Source: Tubulanus polymorphus | Taxonomy: Eukaryota > Nemertea > Palaeonemertea > Tubulaniformes > Tubulanidae | Direction of reading: 5' to 3' | Length of the DNA: 64,000 nucleotides | NCBI RefSeq assembly: GCF_964204645.1 | Contig: NC_134029.1 | Location: forward strand, 18,430,450 to 18,494,449 | In this document: positions 13,825 to 39,126 of the stretch, piece by piece | How the letters are laid out: each line of letters starts with the position of its first letter | How positions within the stretch are numbered: position 1 is the stretch's first letter | Position numbers and translations under genes: made by a program | The notes under the pieces: generated by a model | The model's database searches: none | The model's input: the letters and a program-made list of their open reading frames with translations, nothing else | Told to the model about the DNA's origin: nothing

Positions 13825-16800
13825 CATATATTCTACTTTATATTTCATATAGCCTATATTAATACGGTACTTCTATTCGTCATGTGCTTCGATCAAAAGC
13901 TGCCTAAAACGGTGATGTATGACGATGATCCAAGCCGCGTGCGTAAATACGAACGAGGCAGCCGAAAAATACGTTAAACACGCTTATTACATTGCTAGGT
14001 GGTGCACCAGTACGCCAGCACTGATGTCCGCCGAAATCAACAAAAAAAAAAAGAACAGGCAGTCTGCATTTCAGTAATTATTGTGCAATAATAAACGTGC
14101 TCTCTCTCTCTCACCGACAACGGAAAATACTGATCATTTCTGTCGACAATCTCACAAATGTCTGGTATTCCGCTTGTAACAGCCACCCCCCTCCATGACT
14201 GGGCGTGTACAGATCATCATCTCATAGTTCTCACAATTTAGTTTTTGTTAAGATATGTCGAGATCGCAAGATTGCCATCATATATCAAAGAGATGGTTAC
14301 ATTTGCTGATTTCTAGAAGCAGTTAAAAGCGGTCTGCATCTATATAATGCTCTCCCTGCTAGCTTTAGAGCGTCGGATATTGACAATTTTTGTCGGCAAT
14401 TTTAAGAAAATCTTTTTAGGATTGCGTATTGTGAGGAGCTGGCACTTTAAGCATTGTTTTTCTGCAGAAAAGCGCCTTATAAATTACTATTATTACATAA
14501 TCCCGCACTGTCATTGAGTCACGGCCGGACTCCATCATCTTAAAAAACTGAACGTTATTTTTTCATACCTAGAAGCCAGCTGCACGGAGTTTTCAAGATT
14601 TTAGATGACCATCTGGTTCATCTGTTCCGTTATTTCAACACTCACTGACATAAAAAACCATGAGGGCAAGCGAGGCGAATCGCTTCCAGAACCATCTGGT
14701 GTCCGACGTTTTTGGTCCGGCCAAATTTCGCCGGTGTCGAACATGCACGGGCCCTTCAGGCACCCGTACGTACGACGGTTAGTCCGAGCCTTATCCAGCG
14801 CGGGCCAATAACGCTATCGTGTGATCGTGGCTATTGAATCAAAAGTCATTATCATTATTGCCCTTGATGATGAAAATTCTGTACTCTGCTTTTTTCTCTG
14901 CCTTATTACAATTTTTTCAAATCATACGCACACGCACATACATATATCTATATATATGATAGATAAAATAGGTTAAGTATGTTTGATAATAACATTCTAC
15001 ACTTCTATATATTGTTTCATAATTTACATCCAACAACTATCGAACCGCCCATCACCGATTAAGCCGATGGTTTTAACGGTATCGTCGAAGAAACTGTCGA
15101 GATGTCTTGTCCCCTTTTTCCCGAAACCGAACCTCTATATCTAAAGGGATCAAACGCGTTTCAATAGAACAACCTGTTGTCCAAAGCATTTAATATGCCC
15201 ATGGCGTGTTAGGGGCGTTAGATCAGAGTTTTAGTTCTGCCCTTTTCATGTCACACAACTATTACAACCAAATAGATATTATATATCAAATGAGTTTGTT
15301 GTATCAGCAGAAATCGCCATCAGACCACAGTTCAGTTTCAGCCAAATTAAAAACGAACGCACGCGCATATTTCTGACTATACTACGAGTCTGATTCTAGG
15401 ACATCTGTCAACACAATGAAAGGGCACCAAAACGAAAGGATATACATCTGCGTTCACTGATAAATTATGGGGGGGGGGGGTTGTGTCAGATGTTCCTAAG
15501 TTATTAAATATCCATAATATATAAGTGTGCAAAATCTATGATTATGATGGTTAACAAAACATGAGCTAATATGGGCTTGAAGTTCACATGGTTAATTTGG
15601 GTTTCAAATTAAGAGTCAAATTCAGCCCCCAGCCCTCAGTCAAATGCTCCTTGCGACTGATTAGGGTTTATGTTACTATTAATACCTTAGTACTGAAAGA
15701 AGAAATCGTTCTTGGTTTCAGCTAGATTGGAGTTGTTACAGGTGTTCATATGAAAGGCTTATACTGGTTCACACACACTCGCGCACACAAAATCATGTAA
15801 TAATATCAGAATACCCTGACTTAAAAACTGCTAGAGCTCGGGGAGTAATGAACTCGCTGAAACACTTTTTGACATGGGATATTCATTGTACTCTTTACTC
15901 CACTTGCTTCTATGTTTAGATCAGCTCAACTGAAGTAAAGGAGGTCACTGACTGACCACGCTTTTGCAAAATCTCGTCAGATCCTCCGCAGCTTGGATGA
16001 TGTAAAGATTCGACTAAACATGTCAACTTGTCGTCAATAAAAACGCATAGCGCACAGGCCTGATAATACTGTGTATCATCTCTGTCTAGACGGGAAAGAA
16101 AGAAAAATATTCTGCCCCGTAGATTTCTGCTTGGATATAATTACATGGTCATAAACTGAAACGCAATAAACCGTTAATGATTCAGATCACTTAGAATCAG
16201 GGAAATTGATCGGATTTATAAGAAATTAGAATTAGCCTAATCCGCTATAGCCTATGTACGATTGGGCTGTAAAACAAATGAGATAGAAATCTGGATAATG
16301 GTCTACCCGGTAGATTAGATGTCCTAATGTGGAATCCATGACAAGAGGCATCAGGTTCACTAGCAGTAGGGTTACACGAGATACACAAAATCAAAATCTG
16401 TTTTTCCCAGATTTGTTTCATGCCTGTTTTGGTAGCACTGTTTTCCTGGTGGTTCGCTGGTAAAGCTAACCCATTGCTAATTCCGTATAGGATTTTGAAC
16501 TCATTTGACCGGATATCATAACGCAATAAATTCAGCATTAAAACAGGAAAGCATATGAAAAGGCAACTAGTGCTGTTTCTATTTCTTGCACCACTAAATA
16601 TTAGACCTATAAGCTGCGGGATAAAATATTTTTGTTAAACTCTCTCGAGTGGCACTGGCAGGATATAATATTGCGTAATGACATTGGGGTATTCCAAACA
16701 ACGGAATCAAAATATTTCTGGGAAAAAGTTAGTCGGGTTTTCTGTACCATCTTATGGATATCGCTGACATCTTTTTGAAATGATGATAGGTTAGATCGAA

Positions 16801-17930
16801 TATCCATTCATTGGAACTCAGATAGAACTGTCTATACTTTTTCGACCCATGACCAAATATTCATGGTCCAAAAAGACTTAACCTGAGTATGTTTCGCATA
16901 TTCATAATGAGAAGTTAGCGATATATACGAAATATACCATTATCTCTTAGGTTTCACAAATAGGCCTATAGACATACGCTAAGTTGGGGGTAAGACAAAT
17001 ATCAATTTCTGACTTAAAAATCAAACCCCCTGTTTTTGTTACCTGCAGGTGCGGTGGGTTTGTAAGGACACAAATCAAACGAAATCTATCAATCAAATGA
17101 ATAACAGGGTCAATCCCTATTTCAAGATAAAAACCCACAAATTTAAGTTAGGATTAAAAATGGCAAGAAAATATAGGCTTTAATCAATCTTTAAGACGAA
17201 GTAACAGCCCAATATCTCAGTCAGGGATTCCCGAGATGGTGTCGTTGTTAGTTAGCGACCTAGCCTAATTGTTCGTGTTAAGCTTGTTAGCCAAAAACTG
17301 GGGACTTTAAAAACGCTACTTTTTAAAAGGCACTACACTATTAGGCCTAACAAATAGCAAATTGATCACATGAAATTGGGACTTCAGAATCTGATTGTGT
17401 AACTATATCAAATGCTTTAAACGGCCGTTGTATTGAATAGAGGGCTGTAGTTTTTGAAAATGTCTGATCGTGAAACTAAATCTCAGTCCGGTTATCGAAC
17501 AGAGCAGACATTTCCGTAATTAACCTTCCTATTTCTTAGTTCTGTTTTCAAGCTATACAATCAACAGAAAGAGATTGCAATTGTTGTTATAGCCTAAAAC
17601 AAGACAAGCTGTGACGGGTACTACTGAGTAGGCAACTGTTATAGCAGTGTTCTTACAACACCCAGGATCTTGGATTCTAGTTGTTTGTGTGTTTTGATAA
17701 GCGAACTTCAAGTTAAACCACATATATACAACTCTAAAAAACTGTGGTTTGTGAAAATACGAAACCGCAGTCCGGGTTTATTAGCAGCAGTAGAGATATA
17801 ATCGCTTAAGAAATGTACTTACCGCTTTGTATCCGAATTTGCCCAGAAACGATCGACTTTTTCCGGGAGATTTGACGAGGAAACTTGAGTAAATGACCTC
17901 GTCGACGTTGGCTAGATGATCGTTACTCAT
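1..17930 (-). CDS. Gab: GAB/DOS-family docking adaptor protein (5' part, runs off left edge)
   Basis: Coding exons on the minus strand: 17823-17930 (start ATG at 17930, 36 codons, ends phase 0 at GTAAGT), 4501-4798 (acceptor CTTCCAG, ends phase 1 at GTAAGT) and 1-470 (acceptor TTGTAG, open to the window edge). Exon phases join without a break. Exon 1 plus exon 2 form an N-terminal PH domain: EVIYSSFLVKSPGK, then KWRRRYFVL, ending IYYLAADREETMNNWVEYL, followed by CTACG. This is the GAB1/GAB2 layout, with the PH at the extreme N-terminus and the split just before the KRRWFVL-like strand. Exon 3 is proline-rich (VPPVPVPRPR, PPPPPP) and has two DFYDVPP motifs near positions 25-45 and 85-105, the YxxP type phosphorylated to recruit Crk-like SH2 proteins. 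In the family the PH domain binds PIP3 and the tail recruits GRB2, SHP2 and PI3K under receptor tyrosine kinases. The C-terminal remainder lies outside the window; an additional exon between 470 and 4501 is not excluded. Confidence 0.85.
530..790. mobile_element. piggyBac-type MITE copy, one end eroded
   Basis: The left end CCCTTTCAAAGTGTCTACAC and the interior (GCAGCACCTGTCAAACATAG, paired CACCGCA/TGCGGTG motifs, ATTATTCAACACAATGGGG) match the complete copy at 10825-11112. The right terminal GCACTGAAAGGG is not recognisable, so this copy looks truncated or diverged. Confidence 0.6.
1501..1673. repeat. Hairpin-forming inverted repeat with hammerhead-like loop
   Basis: Arms at about 1501-1560 and 1602-1673 are inverted copies of each other (shared core CTGGAGCTAGTGGTTTATTC against GAATAAACTACTAGCTCCAG). 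The central segment 1561-1595, read on the minus strand, is CTGAAGA, a 6-bp stem GACTAT/ATAGTC, then GAAAC. A diverged single arm of the same family occurs at about 39503-39575. Confidence 0.65.
2600..3430. repeat. Diverged tandem repeat array, unit about 150-180 bp
   Basis: Several degenerate units follow each other, each carrying a version of 'ATTCATAGAAATATGGGCC', 'AAGGGCACCCC', 'GATCAAATACAAAAA' and 'TTGGCCCACAGATC'. Related units recur in a BCAT intron at about 40170-40460, so this is a dispersed family that is locally tandem. A solo piggyBac-MITE end (CACTGAAAGGGTTAA) sits inside it at about 2938-2952. Confidence 0.6.
3456..3536. repeat. (AT)n microsatellite
   Basis: About 80 bp of nearly uninterrupted AT dinucleotides inside the second intron of the GAB-like gene. 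Confidence 0.95.
3672..3850. other. CpG-rich exon-like island in GAB intron
   Basis: About 150 bp at 3690-3850 are CpG-rich and coding-like in base composition, unlike the flanking AT-rich intron. On the plus strand a frame is open from an acceptor-like TTTTTTATAG to a stop at 3962. On the minus strand, an acceptor-like TCTCTGAG followed by the phase needed by the GAB PH exon gives about 20 residues ending in TAA that overlaps an AATAAA. Neither reading matches a protein I recognise. It may be an alternative terminal exon, an exon of an overlapping gene, or a relic. Confidence 0.25.
4501..4798 (-). CDS. Gab: GAB-like gene, PH-domain exon
   Basis: A 298-nt exon encodes the bulk of the PH domain, from KWRRRYFVLF to a C-terminal helix with the invariant Trp (NNWVEYLC), then CGLTPEPE. 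The LTGD-like turn is replaced by GSLFGDLQLDYF. The YLAADREE stretch before the helix is a close match to the GAB PH domain. The CDS should begin at the acceptor (4798), not at the upstream in-frame ATG at 4825, which is intronic. Confidence 0.85.
4905..4985 (+). repeat. tRNA-derived (SINE-like) fragment
   Basis: An A-box-like TTAGCTCAGTTGGTTGAGAG is followed about 35 bases later by a B-box-like GGTCCCTAATTCGAAACC, the spacing of a tRNA. The acceptor and anticodon arms do not pair cleanly, so I read it as a tRNA-derived element, not a functional tRNA. Confidence 0.55.
8612..9305. mobile_element. Possible inverted-repeat-ended element
   Basis: GCATTTTAGATTGATGAATA with continuing TTCTCGATTTTAT at 8612-8655 recurs inverted at about 9258-9303. 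The right copy also contains an internal palindrome (CTCGATTTTAATAAAATCGAG). This could be one about 690-bp element or two inverted solo copies. The right side abuts a hammerhead-like hairpin motif at 9312-9346. Confidence 0.4.
9519..9815. mobile_element. MITE of the GATCACATG-ended family
   Basis: It starts TAGCCGTGATCACACGAGCA and shares its interior with 25001-25266: repeated GCCAAATTTGGCCC palindromes, ATTGCAACTGGCACCGGAAA and CACTTTGCTTTGTTTGAGCA. The right terminus is less clear; a GTGATCGGGCAC remnant follows near 9908. Confidence 0.6.
10825..11112. mobile_element. Complete piggyBac-type MITE with TTAA duplication
   Basis: The element begins CCCTTTCAGTGCG and ends CAGCACTGAAAGGG, flanked on each side by TTAA (10821-10824 and 11113-11116). 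CCC-starting inverted ends and TTAA target duplication are the piggyBac hallmarks. Subterminal paired motifs (CACCGCAGTGCGGTG and GTCGTGGTGTAGACGCAC) add internal palindromes. It is 288 bp with no coding capacity. Confidence 0.8.
12062..12479. mobile_element. MITE with TTGACGCTGT ends and internal perfect palindrome
   Basis: Terminal TTGACGCTGT and ACAGCGTCAA are perfect inverted repeats. A second, diverged copy in the same orientation lies at about 60675-61072. This copy also contains a perfect 30-bp-arm palindrome at 12144-12173 / 12181-12210, built on TATTGACCCTTGATATC, which the other copy lacks. Confidence 0.65.
13064..13338. mobile_element. MITE of the GATCACATG-ended family, inverted copy
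   Basis: It shares CGTGCTAAAATTTGGCTCGG, GGAACCAGTTGCAATCACAT and AAAGCGAAGTGACTCACTT with the other copies, in the opposite orientation to 9519-9815. It ends near CACAATCACGGC. Confidence 0.5.
17823..17930 (-). CDS. Gab: GAB-like gene, first coding exon
   Basis: The ATG at 17930 opens 36 codons starting MSNDHLANVDEVIYSSFLVK. The exon ends exactly at a GTAAGT donor (17822 downward). It supplies the first two strands of the PH domain. GC and CpG content rise locally around 17850-18100, which fits a 5' exon and promoter-side region. No TATA box was identified. Confidence 0.8.
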
Positions 17931-18556
17931 CGTTACTCCTCACACGCGCGTCGTTGAAGTCGTCAAAACATCGTAGGTACGTTTGACGGTAAATCTCATC
18001 GAAAAATAAACTCAACACCGACCAGGAAGTCATAGACGTCAATAGAAATGGAGGCGAAGCCAGGTATCCCCGATTTTACGTCATGATTCGCGTAGCGAAG
18101 CCTCTGATTGGTCGGGCGCAGGGGAATCTCCCGTGAAGTAGAACGCGATATATCCGATATGTGATGTGATATGTCAAACGCGAAGACGAAATGTCGATTT
18201 ATCAGAATTGTAGCAAGATACATAACATTCTTGAATGGGAATATCCCCGGAATTTTATACATTGTAATTTTGTAAAAATCGATCGGCTTGAAATCTTTAA
18301 ATTGTAGTAGATGAAGTAATAAACGATCAAACTGCGCGTTTTTGATTGTGGTACTTAAACTGATAAAAACAGGGACCAGGTTTTGAGAAGTTTTGGTTTG
18401 GAAAATGGGAATTTTTTTCCAGGCCCTTGAAAGGCTATGGAATTTTCTTTCTCTATGGCTATGGAAAATCAGAAAATGGTCCCAAAATAAAGTTTTCCTT
18501 CTATTTTTGAATTTGTTGTGCTAACTATTTTGATTACAACAGAGTTGTCACTTACC

Positions 18557-18956
18557 TACGGAAGTCCCTAGGTGACATACGAAAAATTTTTTTCACAATT
18601 TTGACTTATTCAGTCGCATTTCGACATAATAAGTCGAATTTCGTGTTAATTAAGTCGAATTTTGACATAATAAGTCAAATTTCGACATAATAAGTCGAAT
18701 TTCGACATAATAAGTCGAATTTCGTGTTAATTAAGTCGAATTTCGACTTAATTCGACTTAATTAACACAAAATTCGACTTATGATGACGAATATCGACTT
18801 ATTAAGTCGAAATTCGACTTAATTAACACGAAATTCGACTTATTATGTCGAAATTCGACTTATCATGTCGAAATTCGACTTATTATGTCAAAATTCGACT
18901 TAATAAGTCGAAATTATGAAAAAAATTATCTCATATGTCACCTAGGGGCTTCCGTA
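18557..18956. mobile_element. 400-bp foldback element with TCGAA-rich internal repeats
   Basis: Ends TACGGAAGTCCCTAGGTGAC and GTCACCTAGGGGCTTCCGTA are inverted copies. They are flanked by a 6-bp direct duplication CTTACC (18551-18556 and 18957-18962). The interior is made of short repeats of AAGTCGAATTTCGACATAAT, inverted about the centre, so nearly the whole element can fold on itself. It lies between the GAB-like and INPP4 genes. Confidence 0.8.
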
Positions 18957-19305
18957 CTTACCAGAGAAGATTCATGTTGTTCACAGCGACTACATATTTT
19001 ACAAGTATACATGTATTTATGAAAGCAATTCGCTCTTATGGTATTTACTTGATTGCCTTTTCTGGTCGGCGATGCGTTCTAACAAATGGGGTATGGAAAA
19101 GGATGGAGAATGTATGGAAAATATAATTGGGCAAACCGTTAAGGACCTTGTGAAAGTCCAATTTGAGATTCAACATTCAAATATGATTAAAAAACTTAGA
19201 AAACTCTAGAAAATAGAGGATGAGAACAATGGAAAAGAATACAACGTCTTATGGTGTTCCAAAAATTCAAAAAGCAATTCATTTCTAATAAGTAACTATA
19301 ATTCA

Positions 19306-19311
19306 TTTATT
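19306..19311 (-). terminator. Candidate INPP4 polyadenylation signal
   Basis: AATAAA on the minus strand about 1.25 kb downstream of the INPP4 stop codon. It is a plausible 3' end, but a hexamer alone is weak evidence. Confidence 0.3.
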
Positions 19312-20566
19312 CAGTACACAGAAAATATACAAGAAATTAACACTGGCAATAAAAAATCATCAGAAAGGAATCATGACAGTGCGATTTGCAGACATTTGGA
19401 GGACCTTGTAATAATATAAATACCTACATGTTAAGGGATGGCCTGATGGAAGCGTAAGTTGATTGTCACAACAATTTCTATAGGATTTAACACATGCAAT
19501 TACAAGATTAATGTCGGCACACGGAGTCCGAGCATTGTTTATGATACAAATAACTTACATAGCCTTAAATAAAACATTTCCTTTTTAAATAATTATTGTG
19601 AGTATACTACATGCATGGTTCATCAACTGGCCACTGACTAGCAATGACAGACAACCAGAACATTTTCTTCACAACTGACCATAAATATTTAACTTAACAA
19701 AACACAATTTTTTGATTCAATATGAACCCTATGATTATTGTTGAATTGTAATACAATTTTAAACTTATTGAGTACAAGCATTGTTTTTTTTTAAATGTTA
19801 AAAGCAGCACATATTTTGACACGTTTCCTACATTACATGAAGATACGATAGAATCCTACTTGACCAGCCAATGAGAAAAAACAAAGCAAATCAATACTAT
19901 AGATATTTCCTATGGCAAGACATCCAGTTTCCCTGATTCTTAACTTGACACTGGATCTCATTCAGTAAACTATTGGGCCCTGCAGTACTCACATTATCAA
20001 TCTTACTACTTGCTTGGGGTAACATTAACGAACACTGCTTGTGAAAAGCTAGCACCAAATATTTTCGCACAAACAATATACAGCAAAAACCCGCTTAGTC
20101 CTTTTCACTTAATCCATGCAGAAAATTCAGTCCATTTCAACCGAATACATTAAACTGCTACTTGCACTCCAGATTTTTTCGCTCGTCAATCTTTACAAAG
20201 GCTCATTCATTTGCATAAAATTTGAATATTTTAGATTTTCAAATGCATATGTAATAAACGGATGAACCTCCACTTTCTATCAGTTCCAAGTGATCCAAAT
20301 TGAATTCGTTCTCCTGAATGAATATTTTCCACCAAATTAGTAAGAGACATGTGAAAAAATACAACTTGAAATATGAAGGATTTTGGAGGCTTGGAAGATA
20401 GACTCCCATTTTCCGGTGTATATAGTTTTTTGCTTTAACTGCATTTCGAACATGGCAGTCATGCCCACGAATAACATCTATCAATCACTTAACCATTATC
20501 ATCAAGTTAAACATAGAATGATAACATATCACATACTGCACATCAAGTTGACCAGAAAATCGACCT

Positions 20567-36728
<16,162 letters not shown>

Positions 36729-39126
36729 TATTGTCGATCCACACACGTCCTGCTACTAGACTCTGCAACGACAACAAAGCTTGCCAAGAATCTTTCAGAC
36801 CCGCTGCCTTATCAAAATACTGGACTTAGGGGCCTAGCTGAAACGGAAAAGAATATAAAAGGCAGGTGATATTTTGCCAGTGCAGTATTATTCCTGTTAA
36901 CGCTATTTTGCCAATGGCGCGTTCTGATTGGCTAATTGACGCTGTGCATGTGCACTGAGGTGCGCGACTTAGAAATTTCAAGGAAAGTGTGGAGAACAGA
37001 GTTAGAGAAAATAGGAGCATAGAGCGATATTTGAACCCGGACCAGCTATTGCTAGCGTAACGTCTAACCACCTCCCCTTTTTTAAAAATCGGTTCATAAT
37101 TTCTGGTCGAAAGCACCGTTTGTTTTCAAAAATCATGGTCATATTTATTTCCAGGCTGGTGTGGTACAGACGGATTTTGCTGATTTTTTCGGATTAATTG
37201 CATGATTTAACAATCTCAAAGGCACTCAAACCTTTCTCAAACCACCCAGTCTAACGCAGAAATTCGTTGACTTTAAGAATAATCTTACTTGAAGCGGATT
37301 GGATTATCAATAACGAATTTACAAACTGTTGAAGTGATATACCTATCGACCGATCTGACGGAGAGCTGGCTCCCTTGTTTTTTTATATATAGTACCTAGG
37401 ATACTGGGGTCAAAATCCTTTCGAGTCAAGTCCCTGTGTCTGGACCCTCTAGACCCTAAACCTATCGAAACATAATGATTTTATTGTTATATTTCATTAC
37501 TATATCTTTGATTATATACAGCAATAGGCAAAATAGCGTTTACCAAAATAATGCCGCATTGGCAAAATATCCACTTCCTAAACAATATCAACACAAGGTA
37601 TTTCCGTGATATTTCAAATTCATTTCCAGTTCAAATTTAGCGCCATTCTCGCCAGATTATCAACAACCCGGAAATAAAATCCAAGCCAGTTTACAAGCCC
37701 CTGTGCTTCGTTCCTGTCAAAAATTACTGCAGCCGAGCCAGAATAAATGCATCAATCAAGTGTTAATTTCTGAAGCTTTTTTAAAATCAGACAAGACAAG
37801 CCTGACACTGAACCTGCCCTTCTAAATTTACCTCCGTCAATTATCAACCTCAATGGAATCAGGAAACGGTTATGACAACGGATGTATAACATGAATCTTA
37901 CCAACATTTGATGATTTTATGTTCATATCTGTTCAGCTGCTTATTTTTTGACAAGTCAATAATCGACCGCAGTACCGCCTAGCGGAGATGGAAATAACTG
38001 ATCAATGGGTTCGAATCCCATATAAGTTAATGCCCACCTGCCAGGGACTGGTTTCATGGCATATACACAGCCATGAATCAAATATTTCAATATTTCTTAA
38101 GTTAGGCAGACTTTCGGCATATCTATATTTCGATCCTGGAGTTATATTTCTATCATTTTTATGTGGCCGCATTGCTCACTGATGAAGAAGGGCATGCAAC
38201 ACTATCGGACTAACCTTGCTATTAATGTCAATTTTGACCATAGCAAAATAACTTATTGTAAAATTTTCCCAGAAATAAAGCCCAATGTATCTAAAAAAAA
38301 AAACACTATCAGACCATTAAAGTTTTTGCTTCTTCACTAAAAATAAAAGATCCAACAGTCTAACTCAAATTCTTGTCGACGACTGGAATGAAAAACTCAA
38401 AACTTTTTTTCATAGAAAACCTCTTTATTATTCCTCACAGAATCAAATACTTTTATTAATATTCAGTATTCACGATTAAAGCCAAATATCGATAAAATTT
38501 TGACTAGTTCCATCAGCACACTTACACTGACAGACGACCTATCAGATCATTGTCATTAGTTACATAAGTTCAGTACATGTATTGTTGTAAAAACCAGACA
38601 TAACTTAAAACATAGAATATTTTCTTCGAATTATGTATCTTAGGTAAACCTTTTTCAAGTGTCTTACAAAGCCATTTAAGAACTAACGTTCCATTTGTCA
38701 AAAATCAAAGACATGCAAATAAATTAACAAGACCGGTACTGGCAAATATTTGAGTAAATTCGAAATAAATGCTTCAAACATCAAGTCAACTTGTTCATAC
38801 AATTCTTCCATGAATTGTATAGGTTTCTAAAACTAAAAGATTGATTGGAATTAGCAAATATTCTTCTAATAGTGTGCATCACATGGCATTAGCTACTAGA
38901 ATAGGAAATTTTAACTGAACACATTAACGATAATTTGGAATGAGTCTAAGAACTTTGTGGTTAATTCAAGTAAGTAGGTAGGTACACGAAAAAAGGTATT
39001 TCGTCACGCCTGGATCAGATCTTAAAAAGCAACTGTTTATTTTTCTTTCATGTCTTCATTTTTCCACCGCAAACTGTTAGAAATCTACAAATGTATCTAC
39101 GCGCTAATCGAATGGTGCAATTCGAA
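36729..39126. other. Region between INPP4 start and BCAT stop
   Basis: The left part holds the INPP4 5' untranslated region and presumed promoter, without a motif I can defend. Two tRNA-like fragments are present: about 37021-37080 on the minus strand (B-box TCCGGGTTCAAATATCGC) and about 37985-38045 on the plus strand (GGGTTCGAATCCC). The right part, about 38424-39126, is probably BCAT 3' untranslated sequence. Confidence 0.45.
38424..38429 (-). terminator. Candidate BCAT polyadenylation signal
   Basis: AATAAA on the minus strand about 700 bp downstream of the BCAT stop codon at 39127-39129. Confidence 0.35.

Larger units (their letters stand above)
4986..17820. other. Long first intron of GAB-like gene
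   Basis: Roughly 13 kb without a convincing coding exon. It holds MITE copies (about 6982-7150, 7471-7565, 9519-9815, 10825-11112, 12062-12479, 13064-13338, 14640-14832), AT-rich microsatellites (about 11949-11998, 13783-13825), an inverted-repeat pair (8612-8655 with 9246-9305), a short CCCTAA-like run near 6297-6330 and a poly-G run near 15471. The open frames here are short and unsupported. Confidence 0.6.
18000..20560. other. Intergenic region between GAB-like 5' end and INPP4 3' end
   Basis: Besides the foldback element I see no gene. The right part, about 19300-20566, is probably INPP4 3' untranslated sequence on the minus strand, since an AATAAA lies at 19306-19311 and no other signal was found nearer the stop codon in my reading. 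Confidence 0.5.

Noticed and set aside
37985-38045. tRNA gene near BCAT
   Set aside because: Only a T-arm-like GGGTTCGAATCCC is convincing; the other arms are missing.
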